This document shows positions 9,006 to 18,176 of a stretch of 64,000 nucleotides of DNA, in pieces. Origin of the DNA: Myxococcales bacterium (GTDB lineage: Bacteria > Myxococcota_A > Polyangia > Polyangiales > Polyangiaceae). The notes under the pieces are model-generated. The model was not told where the DNA came from, did not search any database, and saw only the letters and a program-made list of their open reading frames with translations. Made by a program: the position numbers and the translations under genes. The DNA lies in assembly GCA_016703425.1 (NCBI GenBank), contig JADJCA010000013.1, positions 310,001 through 374,000 on the forward strand, read 5' to 3'. Each line of letters opens with the position of its first letter. Position 1 is the first letter of the stretch.

Positions 9006-10955
9006 GTGAAGCAATCCCACAAGACGCTCCTGCTCTGGGTCCTCTTGATCCTGATGTTCGTCGCGATTTGGCAGTTTCTGCAGCCACCGCCGAGCAAGCA
9101 AGTCGTCAGCTGGTCTGATTTCCTCAACGAAGTCCACGCCGGGACCGTCGAGCAGATCACCATCAAGGATCGGAAGTACCTCTTCCGCGTCCGCGCGAGC
9201 GAGACCACGAAGACCTACGTCGAGAAGGAGACCAAGGGGCCCGCCGCCGACGGCAAGATCCTCGAGTCGCTTAAGCCCACCGCCGCGGAGAAAGCCGACA
9301 AGGCGCCGCGCATCGTCTTCGAAGAAGAAGAAGCCAACCCGATGTGGTCGGGCACGCTCATCACGCTCCTCCCGATGGTCTTCATCATCGTGATGTTCTT
9401 CCTCTTCATGCGTCAGCTGCAGGCCGGTGGTGGCAAGGCCATGAGCTTTGGCAAGGCCAAGGCCAAGATGCTTAGCGACTCGCAGAACAAGATCACCTTC
9501 GCCGACGTGGCCGGCGCTGACGAAGCCAAGGACGAGGTCGAAGAGATCATCGCGTTCTTGAAGGATCCGAAGAAGTTCCAGCGACTCGGCGGTCGCATCC
9601 CCAAAGGGGTGCTCATGATTGGCCCGCCGGGCACAGGCAAGACGCTGCTCGCCCGCGCCATCGCCGGCGAAGCAGGCGTGCCCTTCTTCAGCATCTCCGG
9701 CTCCGACTTCGTCGAGATGTTCGTGGGCGTCGGCGCGAGCCGCGTCCGCGACCTCTTCGAACAAGGGAAGAAGCACGCTCCCTGCATCATCTTCATCGAT
9801 GAAATCGACGCCGTCGGCCGCCATCGCGGCGCCGGCTTGGGCGGTGGTCACGACGAGCGCGAACAAACGCTCAATCAGTTGCTCGTCGAGATGGACGGCT
9901 TCGAATCCAACGAAGGCGTCATCATCATCGCGGCAACGAATCGCCCCGACGTACTCGACCCCGCCATCCTCCGCCCCGGCCGCTTCGACCGACGCATCAC
10001 CGTCAGCCGCCCGGACGTGCGCGGACGCGAGGCGATCCTCCGCGTCCACACCAAGAAGACGCCGCTTGCGCCCGACGTCGACCTTGAAGTCATTGCCCGC
10101 GGCACGCCCGGTTTCGCCGGAGCGGACCTCGAAAACCTCGTCAACGAGGCGGCTCTGCTCGCCGCGCGGATGGACAAGGACGCGCTCGGCATGAGCGACT
10201 TCGAGCTCGCGAAAGACAAGGTCATGATGGGCTCCGAGCGCCGCTCGATGGTCATGACGGAGGACGAGAAGTGGAACACGGCGGTCCACGAGGCCGGCCA
10301 CGCGGTCGTGATGCTCACCAACGCGCAGCATGACCCGGTCCACAAGGTCACGATCATCCCGCGCGGACGCGCCCTCGGCCTCACCATGCCACTGCCCAAG
10401 GGCGACGTGCTGGGCCGAACGAAAGATCAGTTCGAAGCGCAGATCCAAGCGGGTCTCGGCGGACGAATCGCCGAGCTGCTCTTCTTCGGGAAGCTCACCA
10501 CCGGCGCTGCTAACGATATTCGCCAGGTCACCGACATTGCCCGCGCGATGGTGTGTGAGTTCGGCATGAGCGACAAGCTCGGCCCGCTGGCCTACGGCCA
10601 CGATGAGGGTTCGCCCTTCCTCGGGCGCGACTTCACCCAGCGACAGAGCGACTACTCGGAGCAGACGGCCCGCGAGATCGACCAGGAAGTGCGCCGAATC
10701 ATCCAGGTGCAGTTCGATCAGGTCACTGAGCTGCTCACATCCAAACGCGACACCATCGAAGCCATCGCGAAGGCCCTGATGGACCGCGAGACGCTCGATC
10801 ACGAAGAGCTTGTCGCGCTCCTCGAAGGGCGTGAGCTCCCCAAGCGCGAGCGCGTGATCATCCCGACCTACGCCGACAAGGAGCGCAAGGAGAAGGACAA
10901 GCGCAAGGTCGCGAGCATCTTCGGGACAACCCCGCCCAAGCCGGCGACGAGCTAA
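9006..10955 (+). CDS. ftsH: ATP-dependent zinc metalloprotease FtsH
   Basis: FtsH is the hexameric inner-membrane AAA+ protease that degrades misassembled membrane proteins and short-lived cytosolic regulators. The 649-residue protein has two N-terminal membrane helices (LLLWVLLILMFVAIWQF and LITLLPMVFIIVMFFLFM) around a small periplasmic domain. Walker A GPPGTGKT is at about 205, Walker B IIFIDEIDA follows, and the second region of homology is NRPDVLDPAILRPGRFDR. The zinc site HEAGH is at about 428, with the downstream acidic ligand in LTTGAANDIRQVTDIAR. All catalytic residues are intact and length is normal. A GTG start with GAGG about 6-9 nt upstream is used. It stands alone with long flanking non-coding stretches, consistent with its own promoter and terminator. 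Confidence 0.97.
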   Translation: MKQSHKTLLLWVLLILMFVAIWQFLQPPPSKQVVSWSDFLNEVHAGTVEQITIKDRKYLFRVRASETTKTYVEKETKGPAADGKILESLKPTAAEKADKAPRIVFEEEEANPMWSGTLITLLPMVFIIVMFFLFMRQLQAGGGKAMSFGKAKAKMLSDSQNKITFADVAGADEAKDEVEEIIAFLKDPKKFQRLGGRIPKGVLMIGPPGTGKTLLARAIAGEAGVPFFSISGSDFVEMFVGVGASRVRDLFEQGKKHAPCIIFIDEIDAVGRHRGAGLGGGHDEREQTLNQLLVEMDGFESNEGVIIIAATNRPDVLDPAILRPGRFDRRITVSRPDVRGREAILRVHTKKTPLAPDVDLEVIARGTPGFAGADLENLVNEAALLAARMDKDALGMSDFELAKDKVMMGSERRSMVMTEDEKWNTAVHEAGHAVVMLTNAQHDPVHKVTIIPRGRALGLTMPLPKGDVLGRTKDQFEAQIQAGLGGRIAELLFFGKLTTGAANDIRQVTDIARAMVCEFGMSDKLGPLAYGHDEGSPFLGRDFTQRQSDYSEQTAREIDQEVRRIIQVQFDQVTELLTSKRDTIEAIAKALMDRETLDHEELVALLEGRELPKRERVIIPTYADKERKEKDKRKVASIFGTTPPKPATS

Positions 10956-11160
10956 CGGGTCGCGTAGGCGGTAACGTCAGGCCTCGCGCTTCTCCGACGG
11001 GCCAGCCCCCGGTCTTGCTAGCGATCCTCAACCTTGCCGACGTCGAGCGAGGCCTCGTGCGAGTGGTCGCCGAAGGTAGCCACCACTTGCCGCGTTTCTG
11101 ACCGATTGCGTCGGATCTCCGAGGGACTGGCCAGGCACGGCGTTTGCGAGCCCGACGAGC

Positions 11161-11391
11161 ATGACGCATGAACTCGCCGACTCAGAGCTGGAGATTGTCT
11201 GCGGAGGACTGAAGTGGGAGGGGCATGAGCAGTCCTCGAACATTGAGGATCGTCGCACGGGTGGCTGGACCGAAGCGATGGAGATCAGAACGACCGGCGA
11301 CTTCGCACGATGGGACCGTCAGTTCGGCCCGAGCGTGGGGGGTGGGGGAGGCGGCTGCAAATTCTCCTTCTTCGACTTCTGCTTGTTCTGA
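11161..11391 (+). CDS. Small peptide with double-glycine (bacteriocin-type) leader
   Basis: This 76-residue product starts MTHELADSELEIVCGG, which matches the double-glycine leader pattern (L-x-x-x-E-L-x-x-V-x-G-G) recognised by C39-peptidase exporters. Cleavage after Gly16 would give a 60-residue peptide beginning LKWEGHEQSSNIEDRR. I recall related bacteriocin-like small proteins from other proteobacteria with KW...S.N..D.R after the GG site, but cannot search to confirm. The C-terminus is unusual: six glycines followed by CKFSFFDFCLF, so two Cys eight residues apart could form a disulfide or be modified. No clear ribosome-binding site is visible. A strong hairpin follows the stop by 22 nt. 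No maturation gene or C39 transporter is adjacent; the nearest exporter is that of the lasso operon 5 kb away. The 205 bp before it and the 248 bp between it and gap show no other gene. Confidence 0.65.
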   Translation: MTHELADSELEIVCGGLKWEGHEQSSNIEDRRTGGWTEAMEIRTTGDFARWDRQFGPSVGGGGGGCKFSFFDFCLF

Positions 11392-11413
11392 GCGCCGCCG
11401 ATTGAGCCCTGCC

Positions 11414-11446
11414 GCGCGTCGAGCTGCTGTAGGCAGCTCGGCGCGC
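11414..11446 (+). terminator. Strong hairpin after the double-glycine peptide gene
   Basis: The arms GCGCGTCGAGCTGC (11414-11427) and GCAGCTCGGCGCGC (11433-11446) pair over 14 bp with one G-U wobble and a five-base loop. It begins 22 nt after the stop codon. No T-run follows, so it may act with Rho or as a transcript-stabilising structure rather than as a classical terminator. Confidence 0.6.
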
Positions 11447-11639
11447 GCCATAAGAAGGGGGAAAATCGCAGCGGCTCGGTCGCTGGGTTGACGCTCACCG
11501 TGTACCGGGGCGTGGTTACCTACGCGCCCAAGTGCCAGGTTCACCCCGCGAAAGCCCGCTCTTGCCGCCCCCCGGGGCCACGACTACGGTCCGCCTCCCG
11601 CCCGAAGATGGGGCGAGAAACGCACCGGAGGAGCTGCTT

Positions 11640-12656
11640 ATGGCCACGAAGATCGCCATCAACGGATTTGGTCGCATCGGACGCTGCATCGCCCGCATCC
11701 TCGCCGAAAAGGGCGTGAAGGATCTGGAGCTCGTTTGCATCAACGATCTCACCGACCCCAAGACCCTCGCGCACCTCTACAACTACGACACCGTGCACCG
11801 CACGGCGAAGGTCCGTGGCACCGCCGGTGAGGGCTCCATCGACTTTGGCCGTGGCGCCGTGAAGATCCTCGCGGAGAAAGACCCAGCGAAGCTCCCCTGG
11901 AAGGACATGGGTGTGAGCCTCGTCCTCGAGTGCACGGGTCTCTTCACCGACAAGGAGAAGACCAAGGCGCACTTCGACGCGGGCGCCAAGAAGGTCCTCA
12001 TCAGCGCGCCTGCGAAGGGCCAAGACGCGACCATCGTCCTCGGCGTGAACCAGGGCAACTACGACGGCAGCAAGCACCACCTGCTCTCGAACGGATCGTG
12101 CACGACCAACTGCCTCGCGCCCGTCGCCAAGGTCATGATGGACACCTTCGGCATCGAGCACGGCTTGATGACGACGATCCACTCGTACACCAACGACCAA
12201 GCCATCCTCGACATCCCGCACCGCAAGGGCGACCTTCGCCGTGCACGCGCGGCGGCGCAGAACATGATCCCGTCGTCGACGGGCGCCGCAAAGGCCCTCT
12301 CGGAGGTCGTGCCGGCCTTGAAGGGCAAGTTCGACGGCTGCGCCATCCGCGTGCCCACGATGGACGTCTCGCTCGTCGATCTCACGCTCACGACCGAGAA
12401 GCCCATGACGAAGGACGCCATCCACGCGGCCATGAAAGCCGCCGCCGAAGGCCCCATGAAGGGCATCCTTGGCTTCTGCGATGAGCCGCTCGTCTCCAGC
12501 GACTTCATTGGCGATCCGCGCTCCTCGATCTTCGATGCCACGCAGACGCACGTCCTCGGCGATCGCTTCGCCAAGATCTTCGCCTGGTACGACAACGAGT
12601 GGGGCTTCTCGAACCGCATGGTCGAGCTGGCGCAGCTCATCTCGTCGAAGATGTAA
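11640..12656 (+). CDS. gap: Glyceraldehyde-3-phosphate dehydrogenase, type I
   Basis: The ATG at 11640 is chosen because GGAGGAG lies just upstream and the protein then begins MATKIAINGFGRIGRCIAR, the NAD-binding start of the family. GAPDH oxidises glyceraldehyde-3-phosphate to 1,3-bisphosphoglycerate with NAD(P). The catalytic cysteine is in SNGSCTTNCLAP (about 153), the catalytic histidine in the HSYTNDQ region, and the C-terminal WYDNEWGFSNRM is canonical. The 338-residue length is normal. It is the first gene of a gap-pgk-tpiA-secG operon, with pgk starting 18 bp downstream. Confidence 0.97.
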   Translation: MATKIAINGFGRIGRCIARILAEKGVKDLELVCINDLTDPKTLAHLYNYDTVHRTAKVRGTAGEGSIDFGRGAVKILAEKDPAKLPWKDMGVSLVLECTGLFTDKEKTKAHFDAGAKKVLISAPAKGQDATIVLGVNQGNYDGSKHHLLSNGSCTTNCLAPVAKVMMDTFGIEHGLMTTIHSYTNDQAILDIPHRKGDLRRARAAAQNMIPSSTGAAKALSEVVPALKGKFDGCAIRVPTMDVSLVDLTLTTEKPMTKDAIHAAMKAAAEGPMKGILGFCDEPLVSSDFIGDPRSSIFDATQTHVLGDRFAKIFAWYDNEWGFSNRMVELAQLISSKM

Positions 12657-12674
12657 GCGGAGACCGAGGACAAC

Positions 12675-13913
12675 ATGGCCTACCTCGACGGCATCCGCCC
12701 GATCCGTGAGCTCCCCATCGAGAACAAGCGCGTCTTCTTACGCGTTGATTTCAACGTCCCCCTGGAGAACGGGGTCATCACAGATGACGCTCGAATCAAG
12801 GAAGCGTTGCCGACGATCAAGCATGCGCTCGAGCGGGGCGCGCGCCTCATCGTCGCGAGCCACCTCGGGCGTCCCAAGCCCGGCAAGACCGAAGGTTTTT
12901 CGCTCGCGCCGGCTGGCGAGCGGCTCGCGGAGCTCCTCGGCAAGGAAGTGAAGATGCCCGAGGACTGCCTCGGCGACGCCGCCAGGAAGGTCATCTACGA
13001 CCTTCGCGGCGGCGAGATCGTGCTGCTCGAAAACCTGCGTTTTCATCCCGAAGAGGAGAAGGACGACGAGGAGTTCGCTCGCAAGCTCGCCGACTACGCC
13101 GACGTCTACGTCGACGACGCCTTTGGAAGCGTTCACCGTGCGCACGCGAGCGTTCACGCGCTACCAAAGCTCATGCGCGATCGTGGATGTGGCTTCCTCC
13201 TCGAAAAGGAGATCGCCTCCCTCGGCAAGCTCGTGACGGGTCCCGACAAGCCCTACGTGGCCGTTCTCGGCGGAGCGAAGGTCTCGGACAAGATCGAGGT
13301 CCTGGAGGCGCTCTTGGAGCGCATCGATGCGCTCGTTATTGGCGGCGCGATGGCCAATACGTTCTTGGCGGCGCGCGGCGTCGCGATGCAGAGGTCGAAG
13401 ATCGAAGACGACAAGCTCGCCTTGGCGCGGACCATCCTCGACAAGGCGGCGTCACGAAAGATCGATGTGCTCCTGCCGACCGACGTGGTCGTGGCCAAGA
13501 GCCTCGACGCGACGGCCGGGGATGTCGTCGCCGTCGGCGCCATGCCCGAGGGCACGATGGCCCTCGACATCGGTCCTGCCACGCTCGAGGCCTTCGCGAA
13601 ACGTTTCGCAACGGCCAAGACGATCTTCTGGAACGGCCCGATGGGACTCTTCGAGAGGGCGGCCTTCGCGGCGGGCACCTTCGGCGCGGCCAAGGCTATG
13701 GCTGCCTCGGGCGCATTCACCGTCGTCGGTGGCGGCGACAGCGCCGCCGCCGTTCGCGCGGCCGGCGAAGCCATCGCACCGAAGATGGGGCACATCTCGA
13801 CCGGCGGCGGCGCGTCCCTTGAGCTCATCGAAGGGAAGAAATTGCCGGGCATCGAGGTTCTTCGCTCGAACGTGCCGGCCACGCCGACGGCGGGCGCCGA
13901 GAAAACCTCATGA
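12675..13913 (+). CDS. pgk: Phosphoglycerate kinase
   Basis: Pgk transfers phosphate from 1,3-bisphosphoglycerate to ADP. The 412-residue protein has the substrate-binding start VFLRVDFNVPLENG, the SHLGRPKPGK block, the ENLRFHPEEEKDD segment, VDDAFGSVHRAHASV, the hinge region VAVLGGAKVSDKIEVLEALL and the nucleotide-binding C-terminal TVVGGGDSAAAV with HISTGGGASLELIEGKKLPGIEVL. It lies 18 bp after gap and overlaps tpiA by four bases (ATGA), so the three glycolytic genes are translated in step. Confidence 0.97.
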   Translation: MAYLDGIRPIRELPIENKRVFLRVDFNVPLENGVITDDARIKEALPTIKHALERGARLIVASHLGRPKPGKTEGFSLAPAGERLAELLGKEVKMPEDCLGDAARKVIYDLRGGEIVLLENLRFHPEEEKDDEEFARKLADYADVYVDDAFGSVHRAHASVHALPKLMRDRGCGFLLEKEIASLGKLVTGPDKPYVAVLGGAKVSDKIEVLEALLERIDALVIGGAMANTFLAARGVAMQRSKIEDDKLALARTILDKAASRKIDVLLPTDVVVAKSLDATAGDVVAVGAMPEGTMALDIGPATLEAFAKRFATAKTIFWNGPMGLFERAAFAAGTFGAAKAMAASGAFTVVGGGDSAAAVRAAGEAIAPKMGHISTGGGASLELIEGKKLPGIEVLRSNVPATPTAGAEKTS

Positions 13914-14680
13914 ACGGCAAGCGAAGGCCCCTCGTTGCGGGTAACTGGAAGATGTTCCACGGCGGCCTGTCGGGCGTCGAGCTCGGTGCGTCCGTCGTGG
14001 CGCAGACGCGCAGCTTAGGCCGCGTCGACGTCGTGGTGGCGCCGCCGTTCACGGCGCTCGCTGCCATCGCGCACGAGTGCGAAGGCAGCAGCGTCTCGCT
14101 CGCCGCACAGAACATGCACGCGAAGGACTCGGGCGCGTTCACAGGCGAGATCAGTGCACCCATGCTCAAAGAGGCGGGCTGCCGCTGGGTCATCCTGGGT
14201 CACAGCGAACGCCGTCAACACTTCGGGGAGACCGACGCCATCGTGGCCGAGAAGGTGCGCGCCGCGCTCGCCGCGGGCCTAGTGCCCATCGCATGCGTCG
14301 GCGAAACGCTCGAAGAGCGTGACGCCGGAAGGACGCTCGAGGTCGTCGAACGACAGGTGAAGGCGTTCTTGCCTCACCTCGCCGCGACCGCTTCTCTCCC
14401 CTGCGCCATTGCCTACGAGCCCGTCTGGGCCATCGGAACCGGGAAGACCGCGGGTCCCGCGGAAGCCGAGGAAGTGCACGCGAAGATCCGCGCGCTGCTG
14501 GGGCCTGCCCTGGCTGATCAGACGCGAATCCTCTACGGGGGCTCGGTGAAGGCGGAAAACGCCGCGGCCCTGCTCGCCTGCGCGAACGTCGACGGCGCGC
14601 TCGTTGGTGGAGCGAGCTTGGATGCGGCTTCATTCGGTGCTATCGCCAAGGCCGCCGAAGAGCTCGCCCATCGCGGCTAG
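13910..14680 (+). CDS. tpiA: Triosephosphate isomerase
   Basis: TpiA interconverts dihydroxyacetone phosphate and glyceraldehyde-3-phosphate. The 256-residue product shows the N-terminal VAGNWKM with the catalytic lysine, the electrophilic histidine block ILGHSERRQHFGE, the catalytic glutamate motif AYEPVWAIGTG followed by the flexible-loop TAGPAEAEEVHA, and the phosphate-binding ILYGGSVKAENA and VGGASL. All active-site residues are present. It overlaps pgk by four bases and is followed 35 bp later by secG, a neighbour arrangement common in bacteria. Confidence 0.97.
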   Translation: MNGKRRPLVAGNWKMFHGGLSGVELGASVVAQTRSLGRVDVVVAPPFTALAAIAHECEGSSVSLAAQNMHAKDSGAFTGEISAPMLKEAGCRWVILGHSERRQHFGETDAIVAEKVRAALAAGLVPIACVGETLEERDAGRTLEVVERQVKAFLPHLAATASLPCAIAYEPVWAIGTGKTAGPAEAEEVHAKIRALLGPALADQTRILYGGSVKAENAAALLACANVDGALVGGASLDAASFGAIAKAAEELAHRG

Positions 14681-14715
14681 CTGCCGAAAGCCCTAAGAAA
14701 GACCACGACTTCCCC

Positions 14716-15180
14716 ATGCACTCGCCCATCGTCGAGACCCTTCTCCAGATCGTGCACGTCATCACGTCGCTGTTCCTCGTCTTGGTGGTCCTGCTCCAGC
14801 AGGGCAAGGGCGGTGGTCTCGGCGCGGCCTTTGGCGGTGGCGCGACGGCTCAGGTCTTTGGTGGGCGCGGGGCCGGCAACGTCCTAACGCGCGCGACGGC
14901 CATCAGCGCCAGCATCTTCATGCTCACGAGCGTCTCGCTGGCGTACAGCTCGGCGTCCGGCGACCGAGAGCTCAAGGAGCGCGCAAAGGTCGAAGAGGCC
15001 AAGCGAAGCAAGCTGAGCCCCAAGAAGGACGAGCCCAAGGCTGCGGAGCCGAAGGGTGCGGTCGGGCCGACGCCGGCACCGGAGTCGACGCCTGCCGAGT
15101 CGAAAACGCCGCCCGCCGAGGGCGACAAGACACCCGCGGCGCCGGCTACCGACACGCCGCCCGCCGCCCCGGCGAAGTGA
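14716..15180 (+). CDS. secG: Preprotein translocase subunit SecG, with long Ala/Pro/Lys tail
   Basis: SecG is the small membrane subunit that assists SecYE in protein export. The first 75 residues match the family: a first helix (LLQIVHVITSLFLVLVVLLQQGKGGGLGAAFGGG), the conserved QQGKGGGLGAAFGGG loop, VFGGRGAGNVLTRATAI and a second helix (ISASIFMLTSVSLAYS). The remaining roughly 75 residues are a charged then Pro/Ala/Glu-rich low-complexity tail, so the protein is twice the usual length for SecG-only proteins. Such tails occur in other deltaproteobacterial SecG proteins as far as I recall. It lies 35 bp after tpiA and should be cotranscribed. Confidence 0.92.
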   Translation: MHSPIVETLLQIVHVITSLFLVLVVLLQQGKGGGLGAAFGGGATAQVFGGRGAGNVLTRATAISASIFMLTSVSLAYSSASGDRELKERAKVEEAKRSKLSPKKDEPKAAEPKGAVGPTPAPESTPAESKTPPAEGDKTPAAPATDTPPAAPAK

Positions 15181-15199
15181 TCGGGGCCACTGACCGCTC

Positions 15200-16540
15200 G
15201 TGACGCCGTCGGCCACGAGGGCGCTGGCCTTCGACGTCGCGCTTGCCACGGGCGTCTTTGGGCTCAAGATACTCGTCTCGGTCCTTCTCCTGCGACTCGG
15301 GTTCCGCCAAATCTCCGACGACGACTACGCGCGCGTCGTCATCGCGCAGACCTTTGCGAACACACCACGGCTGGATCCGAGCGGAACGAGCTGGCTACCG
15401 TTCCCCTTCTGGATGACCGGCAGCGCGATGCTCGTGTTGGGTCGGTCACTGGCGGTGGCGCGGGGCGTCGCCCTCGTCGCGAGCGCCCTTGCATCGGCGA
15501 TGGTCTTCGTTGTGCTGCGGCGAAGCGGCGCCCCGCGGAGCGCGGCGCTCCTGGCGACGCTGGCGGCGAGCCTCGTGCCCTGGGCCGCCTGGAGTGGTGC
15601 GTGTCCCGTTCCCGAGGGCTTCGCCGGTCCGCTTGTCGCGGTGGGCGTCTTCTCGCTGCTCGCGGCCAAGGGCGACAGTGCCGGTGGCGCGCGCACGCTC
15701 GCCTGGGGCGCGGGCGCGCTCGCCATCGCAGCGCTCTCGCGCTACGAGACCTGGCCCGCGTGCGCCTGTTTCGCCGCCGCGGCGGTCCATCGGGCACGAC
15801 GCGACGGCCACCTTCCTCGCGTTGTGGGGCCGCTCGCGATCTCGCTGGCGGCGCCCGTCGCATGGGTAGCGTGGAACCAGTACGCCCACGGCGACGCCTT
15901 GCACTTCCTCGCGCGCGTCACGAGGTTCCGCCAGGCGCACGGGGACGCCGGCGTCGATACGTGGGCGCGTCTCTCGAGCGTGCCGCGAGCGCTTTGGGCT
16001 GCGAGCCCCGAGTCCGTGGTGGCGGGTCTCGCGCTCGCTTGGCTCGCGCTTCGCGACCGGCGCCTGCGCTGGCCGCTGCTGACCGCCGCGGCCATCGTGA
16101 CATTTCTCATCGTGGGTGAGCTGGGCGACGGCGCACCGACGCACCACCGCGAGCGCGCGCTCCTTGCGATTCCGTACCTGATGCTCGGGGGCCTCGCCTG
16201 CGGTTGCGCGCCGGAGGTCGGCGCTTCGGAGCGGCTGCCGCGCGCGCACGTCTACGCCCGGCGAACCGCGGGCCTCGTCGTCGCGGCGACTTGGCTCGTC
16301 AACCTACCGAGCCTGGCCCGCGACTTCCCCGGGACCGGGGCTGCCGACCGAACCACTCAGGTGGCGCGCGGCACCGCGCTACGCGCTCTTTCGCCGGAAG
16401 GCTTCGCGGTCTCGCCCTGCGCCTTTGAGCACTTCGCGCTGATGGCGGCCTATGGCGCACCAGAGCGCGTACGCGTCGCGGCAGCGCCCGGGCCTAGGGA
16501 GCCTGCGGAAGAGTGTCCGAAGATTTCACCTGGGCGGTGA
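15200..16540 (+). CDS. Polytopic membrane protein, probable GT39/GT-C-type sugar transferase
   Basis: The 446-residue protein begins at GTG 15200 and has about nine hydrophobic stretches. The first loop carries SDDDYARVVIAQTFA, the acidic pair early in the first extracytoplasmic loop that is typical of GT-C (PMT/ArnT-like) glycosyltransferases using polyprenyl-phosphate sugars. Loop segments such as WLPFPFWMTGSAM and RYETWPACACF fit that family, but no sub-family can be given. Its last 47 bp overlap the 3' end of the convergent lasso exporter gene. The substrate is unknown; a role in envelope glycosylation is inference. Confidence 0.7.
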   Translation: MTPSATRALAFDVALATGVFGLKILVSVLLLRLGFRQISDDDYARVVIAQTFANTPRLDPSGTSWLPFPFWMTGSAMLVLGRSLAVARGVALVASALASAMVFVVLRRSGAPRSAALLATLAASLVPWAAWSGACPVPEGFAGPLVAVGVFSLLAAKGDSAGGARTLAWGAGALAIAALSRYETWPACACFAAAAVHRARRDGHLPRVVGPLAISLAAPVAWVAWNQYAHGDALHFLARVTRFRQAHGDAGVDTWARLSSVPRALWAASPESVVAGLALAWLALRDRRLRWPLLTAAAIVTFLIVGELGDGAPTHHRERALLAIPYLMLGGLACGCAPEVGASERLPRAHVYARRTAGLVVAATWLVNLPSLARDFPGTGAADRTTQVARGTALRALSPEGFAVSPCAFEHFALMAAYGAPERVRVAAAPGPREPAEECPKISPGR

Positions 16541-18176
16541 CGACGCCGTCGGTGACAAGCACAACCTGGTCGGCAAGCGGCTGAAGCGACGACGAGTGCG
16601 CTGCGACGACGATGATGCGTGACGCCTTCTCCACGGCGAGGACGTCCCGCAAGATCTCAACGGCGTCGACGTCGAGAGAAGCATCTGGCTCATCGAGGAG
16701 CCATACGGGCCTATCGAGGAGACCGATGCGCGCCAGCGCGAGGCGTTGCCTCTGCCCCGCGGAGAGATCAGCCACCTTGACCGCAAAGGGATCACCCGCG
16801 CCCTTGCGAGTGAGCACGTCGAGCAGAGCAAGGCGTTCGAGCCATCGAAGGGCCTGAGCGTCATCGCCAGCGGGCGCGAGAAGCCGTAGACCCGAACCAA
16901 CCGTGGCTCGATCGGAGAAGTGGGCTCGCTGCGGCAGGTAGGCGACGGCGCCGAGCAACCGCGAGCCTCCGGGCGCTGCTTCCAGAACGGACTCGCCGTC
17001 GGCCATCACGTGGCCCCGAGCGGGAGCCTCGAGACCCAGTAGCACCTTCAGCAGCGTGGACTTCCCCCCGCCATTTGCGCCGATGAGCAGCGAGACCGTG
17101 CCTCGCGAGAACGCACACGACGCGTCTCGCAGCACGTCGGGGCCCTCCCTTGAATAGCGGAAGGTAACGCCCTGAAGTTCAATGCGCTCCGGCGGACCAA
17201 CGGCGGTCGCGGCTGCCGGCTCGCGCTCCACGGACTCGCACAACAGAGTCGCGAGTGGCACAACGCGAACTCGGACCTTCGAGACCTCCATGAGCGCCCG
17301 AACGATCCCGCCGAACGCCGGCAGTGCTGCGCCAAGGAGCAGGAGTTGTCGGGACAACGATGTTGCGCTCATCGACACCGACACGGGTGAGGCAACGAGG
17401 ACGAGCACCACGAGCAGGAGGCCCGCCAACAGCAGAGGAAGGCGGGCCACGACGGAGACGGTGGCCTCGAATCGGACGACCGTGGCGCGCCACCGCTCGA
17501 GCGACGCCCAGAGCGCACGCTGCAATGCCCCCTCGGCGCCGTTGGCGACGATTTCGAGTCGTGCCGAGAGTACAGCCGAGAAGTGCTCAAGCACGGGGCG
17601 ATACCCGTTCCATGCCCTTTCGGACTCGTTCGCCGCAACCCGCCGAGCTGCCACGAGCAGGAGAACGGCGAGAGCGGCCGGCGCCAGCCCCAGCGCGAAG
17701 ACCCGTGCGGGGACGACTCGATGCATTAGCCACAACGCTGCGATCGCCGCGACCACGTCGGCCGCTAACGAGGGAATCATGTCCGCACAAATGCGAACCC
17801 CTATGTCAATGGAATCCACGAGCGCCGATTCGCGCTCGTTCTCGCCCTTTCCAGGTGCCGCGAGGAGGTCGTGGCCGAGCAGCGATGCCGAGGCCTTCGC
17901 GTGCAGGAGGACGTAGAGGTGCCCTTGCGCAAGGCTCCGCGCAACAGCTCGACCTGCGGCGACGGCGGCGAAGGCCCCCGTCATCGCGACGGCGACCAGC
18001 GCGTTCCCCTCCGACCATGCGCCGCGACCAAGCGCTGACGGGACGACCACGGCCGTCGTGAGAAGCACGAGTCGGTCGGCAAGCTGCGCGGCCGCGACCA
18101 ACGCCATGAGCCGCCGTCCGCGGGCGTCGACTGCCAAAACGACGCGAGCGATGGCCTCGAATCGCGGTTCGTTCAC
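16494..18176 (-). CDS. Lasso-operon ABC exporter (fused permease-ATPase)
   Basis: A 560-residue half-transporter with an N-terminal membrane domain of about six helices and a C-terminal nucleotide-binding domain. The NBD has Walker A IGANGGGKST, the signature LSAGQRQRLALARIGLL, Walker B VWLLDEPDASLD and the H-loop VAAHS. No N-terminal C39 peptidase domain is present, as expected when a separate B2 protease removes the leader. In lasso systems the D protein exports the mature peptide and gives self-immunity; that role is inferred from its place as the last gene of the operon. It overlaps the B2 gene by four bases. Its 3' end overlaps the convergent membrane protein by 47 bp. Confidence 0.9.
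   Translation of the reverse strand: MNEPRFEAIARVVLAVDARGRRLMALVAAAQLADRLVLLTTAVVVPSALGRGAWSEGNALVAVAMTGAFAAVAAGRAVARSLAQGHLYVLLHAKASASLLGHDLLAAPGKGENERESALVDSIDIGVRICADMIPSLAADVVAAIAALWLMHRVVPARVFALGLAPAALAVLLLVAARRVAANESERAWNGYRPVLEHFSAVLSARLEIVANGAEGALQRALWASLERWRATVVRFEATVSVVARLPLLLAGLLLVVLVLVASPVSVSMSATSLSRQLLLLGAALPAFGGIVRALMEVSKVRVRVVPLATLLCESVEREPAAATAVGPPERIELQGVTFRYSREGPDVLRDASCAFSRGTVSLLIGANGGGKSTLLKVLLGLEAPARGHVMADGESVLEAAPGGSRLLGAVAYLPQRAHFSDRATVGSGLRLLAPAGDDAQALRWLERLALLDVLTRKGAGDPFAVKVADLSAGQRQRLALARIGLLDRPVWLLDEPDASLDVDAVEILRDVLAVEKASRIIVVAAHSSSLQPLADQVVLVTDGVVTAQVKSSDTLPQAP

Noticed and set aside
8880..10802. 640-residue reading frame antisense to ftsH
   Set aside because: The ftsH frame has complete domain motifs; the antisense frame is a product of high GC codon bias and has no recognisable domain.
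11541..12551. 336-residue minus-strand frame over gap
   Set aside because: Antisense of a clear GAPDH gene, no domain content.
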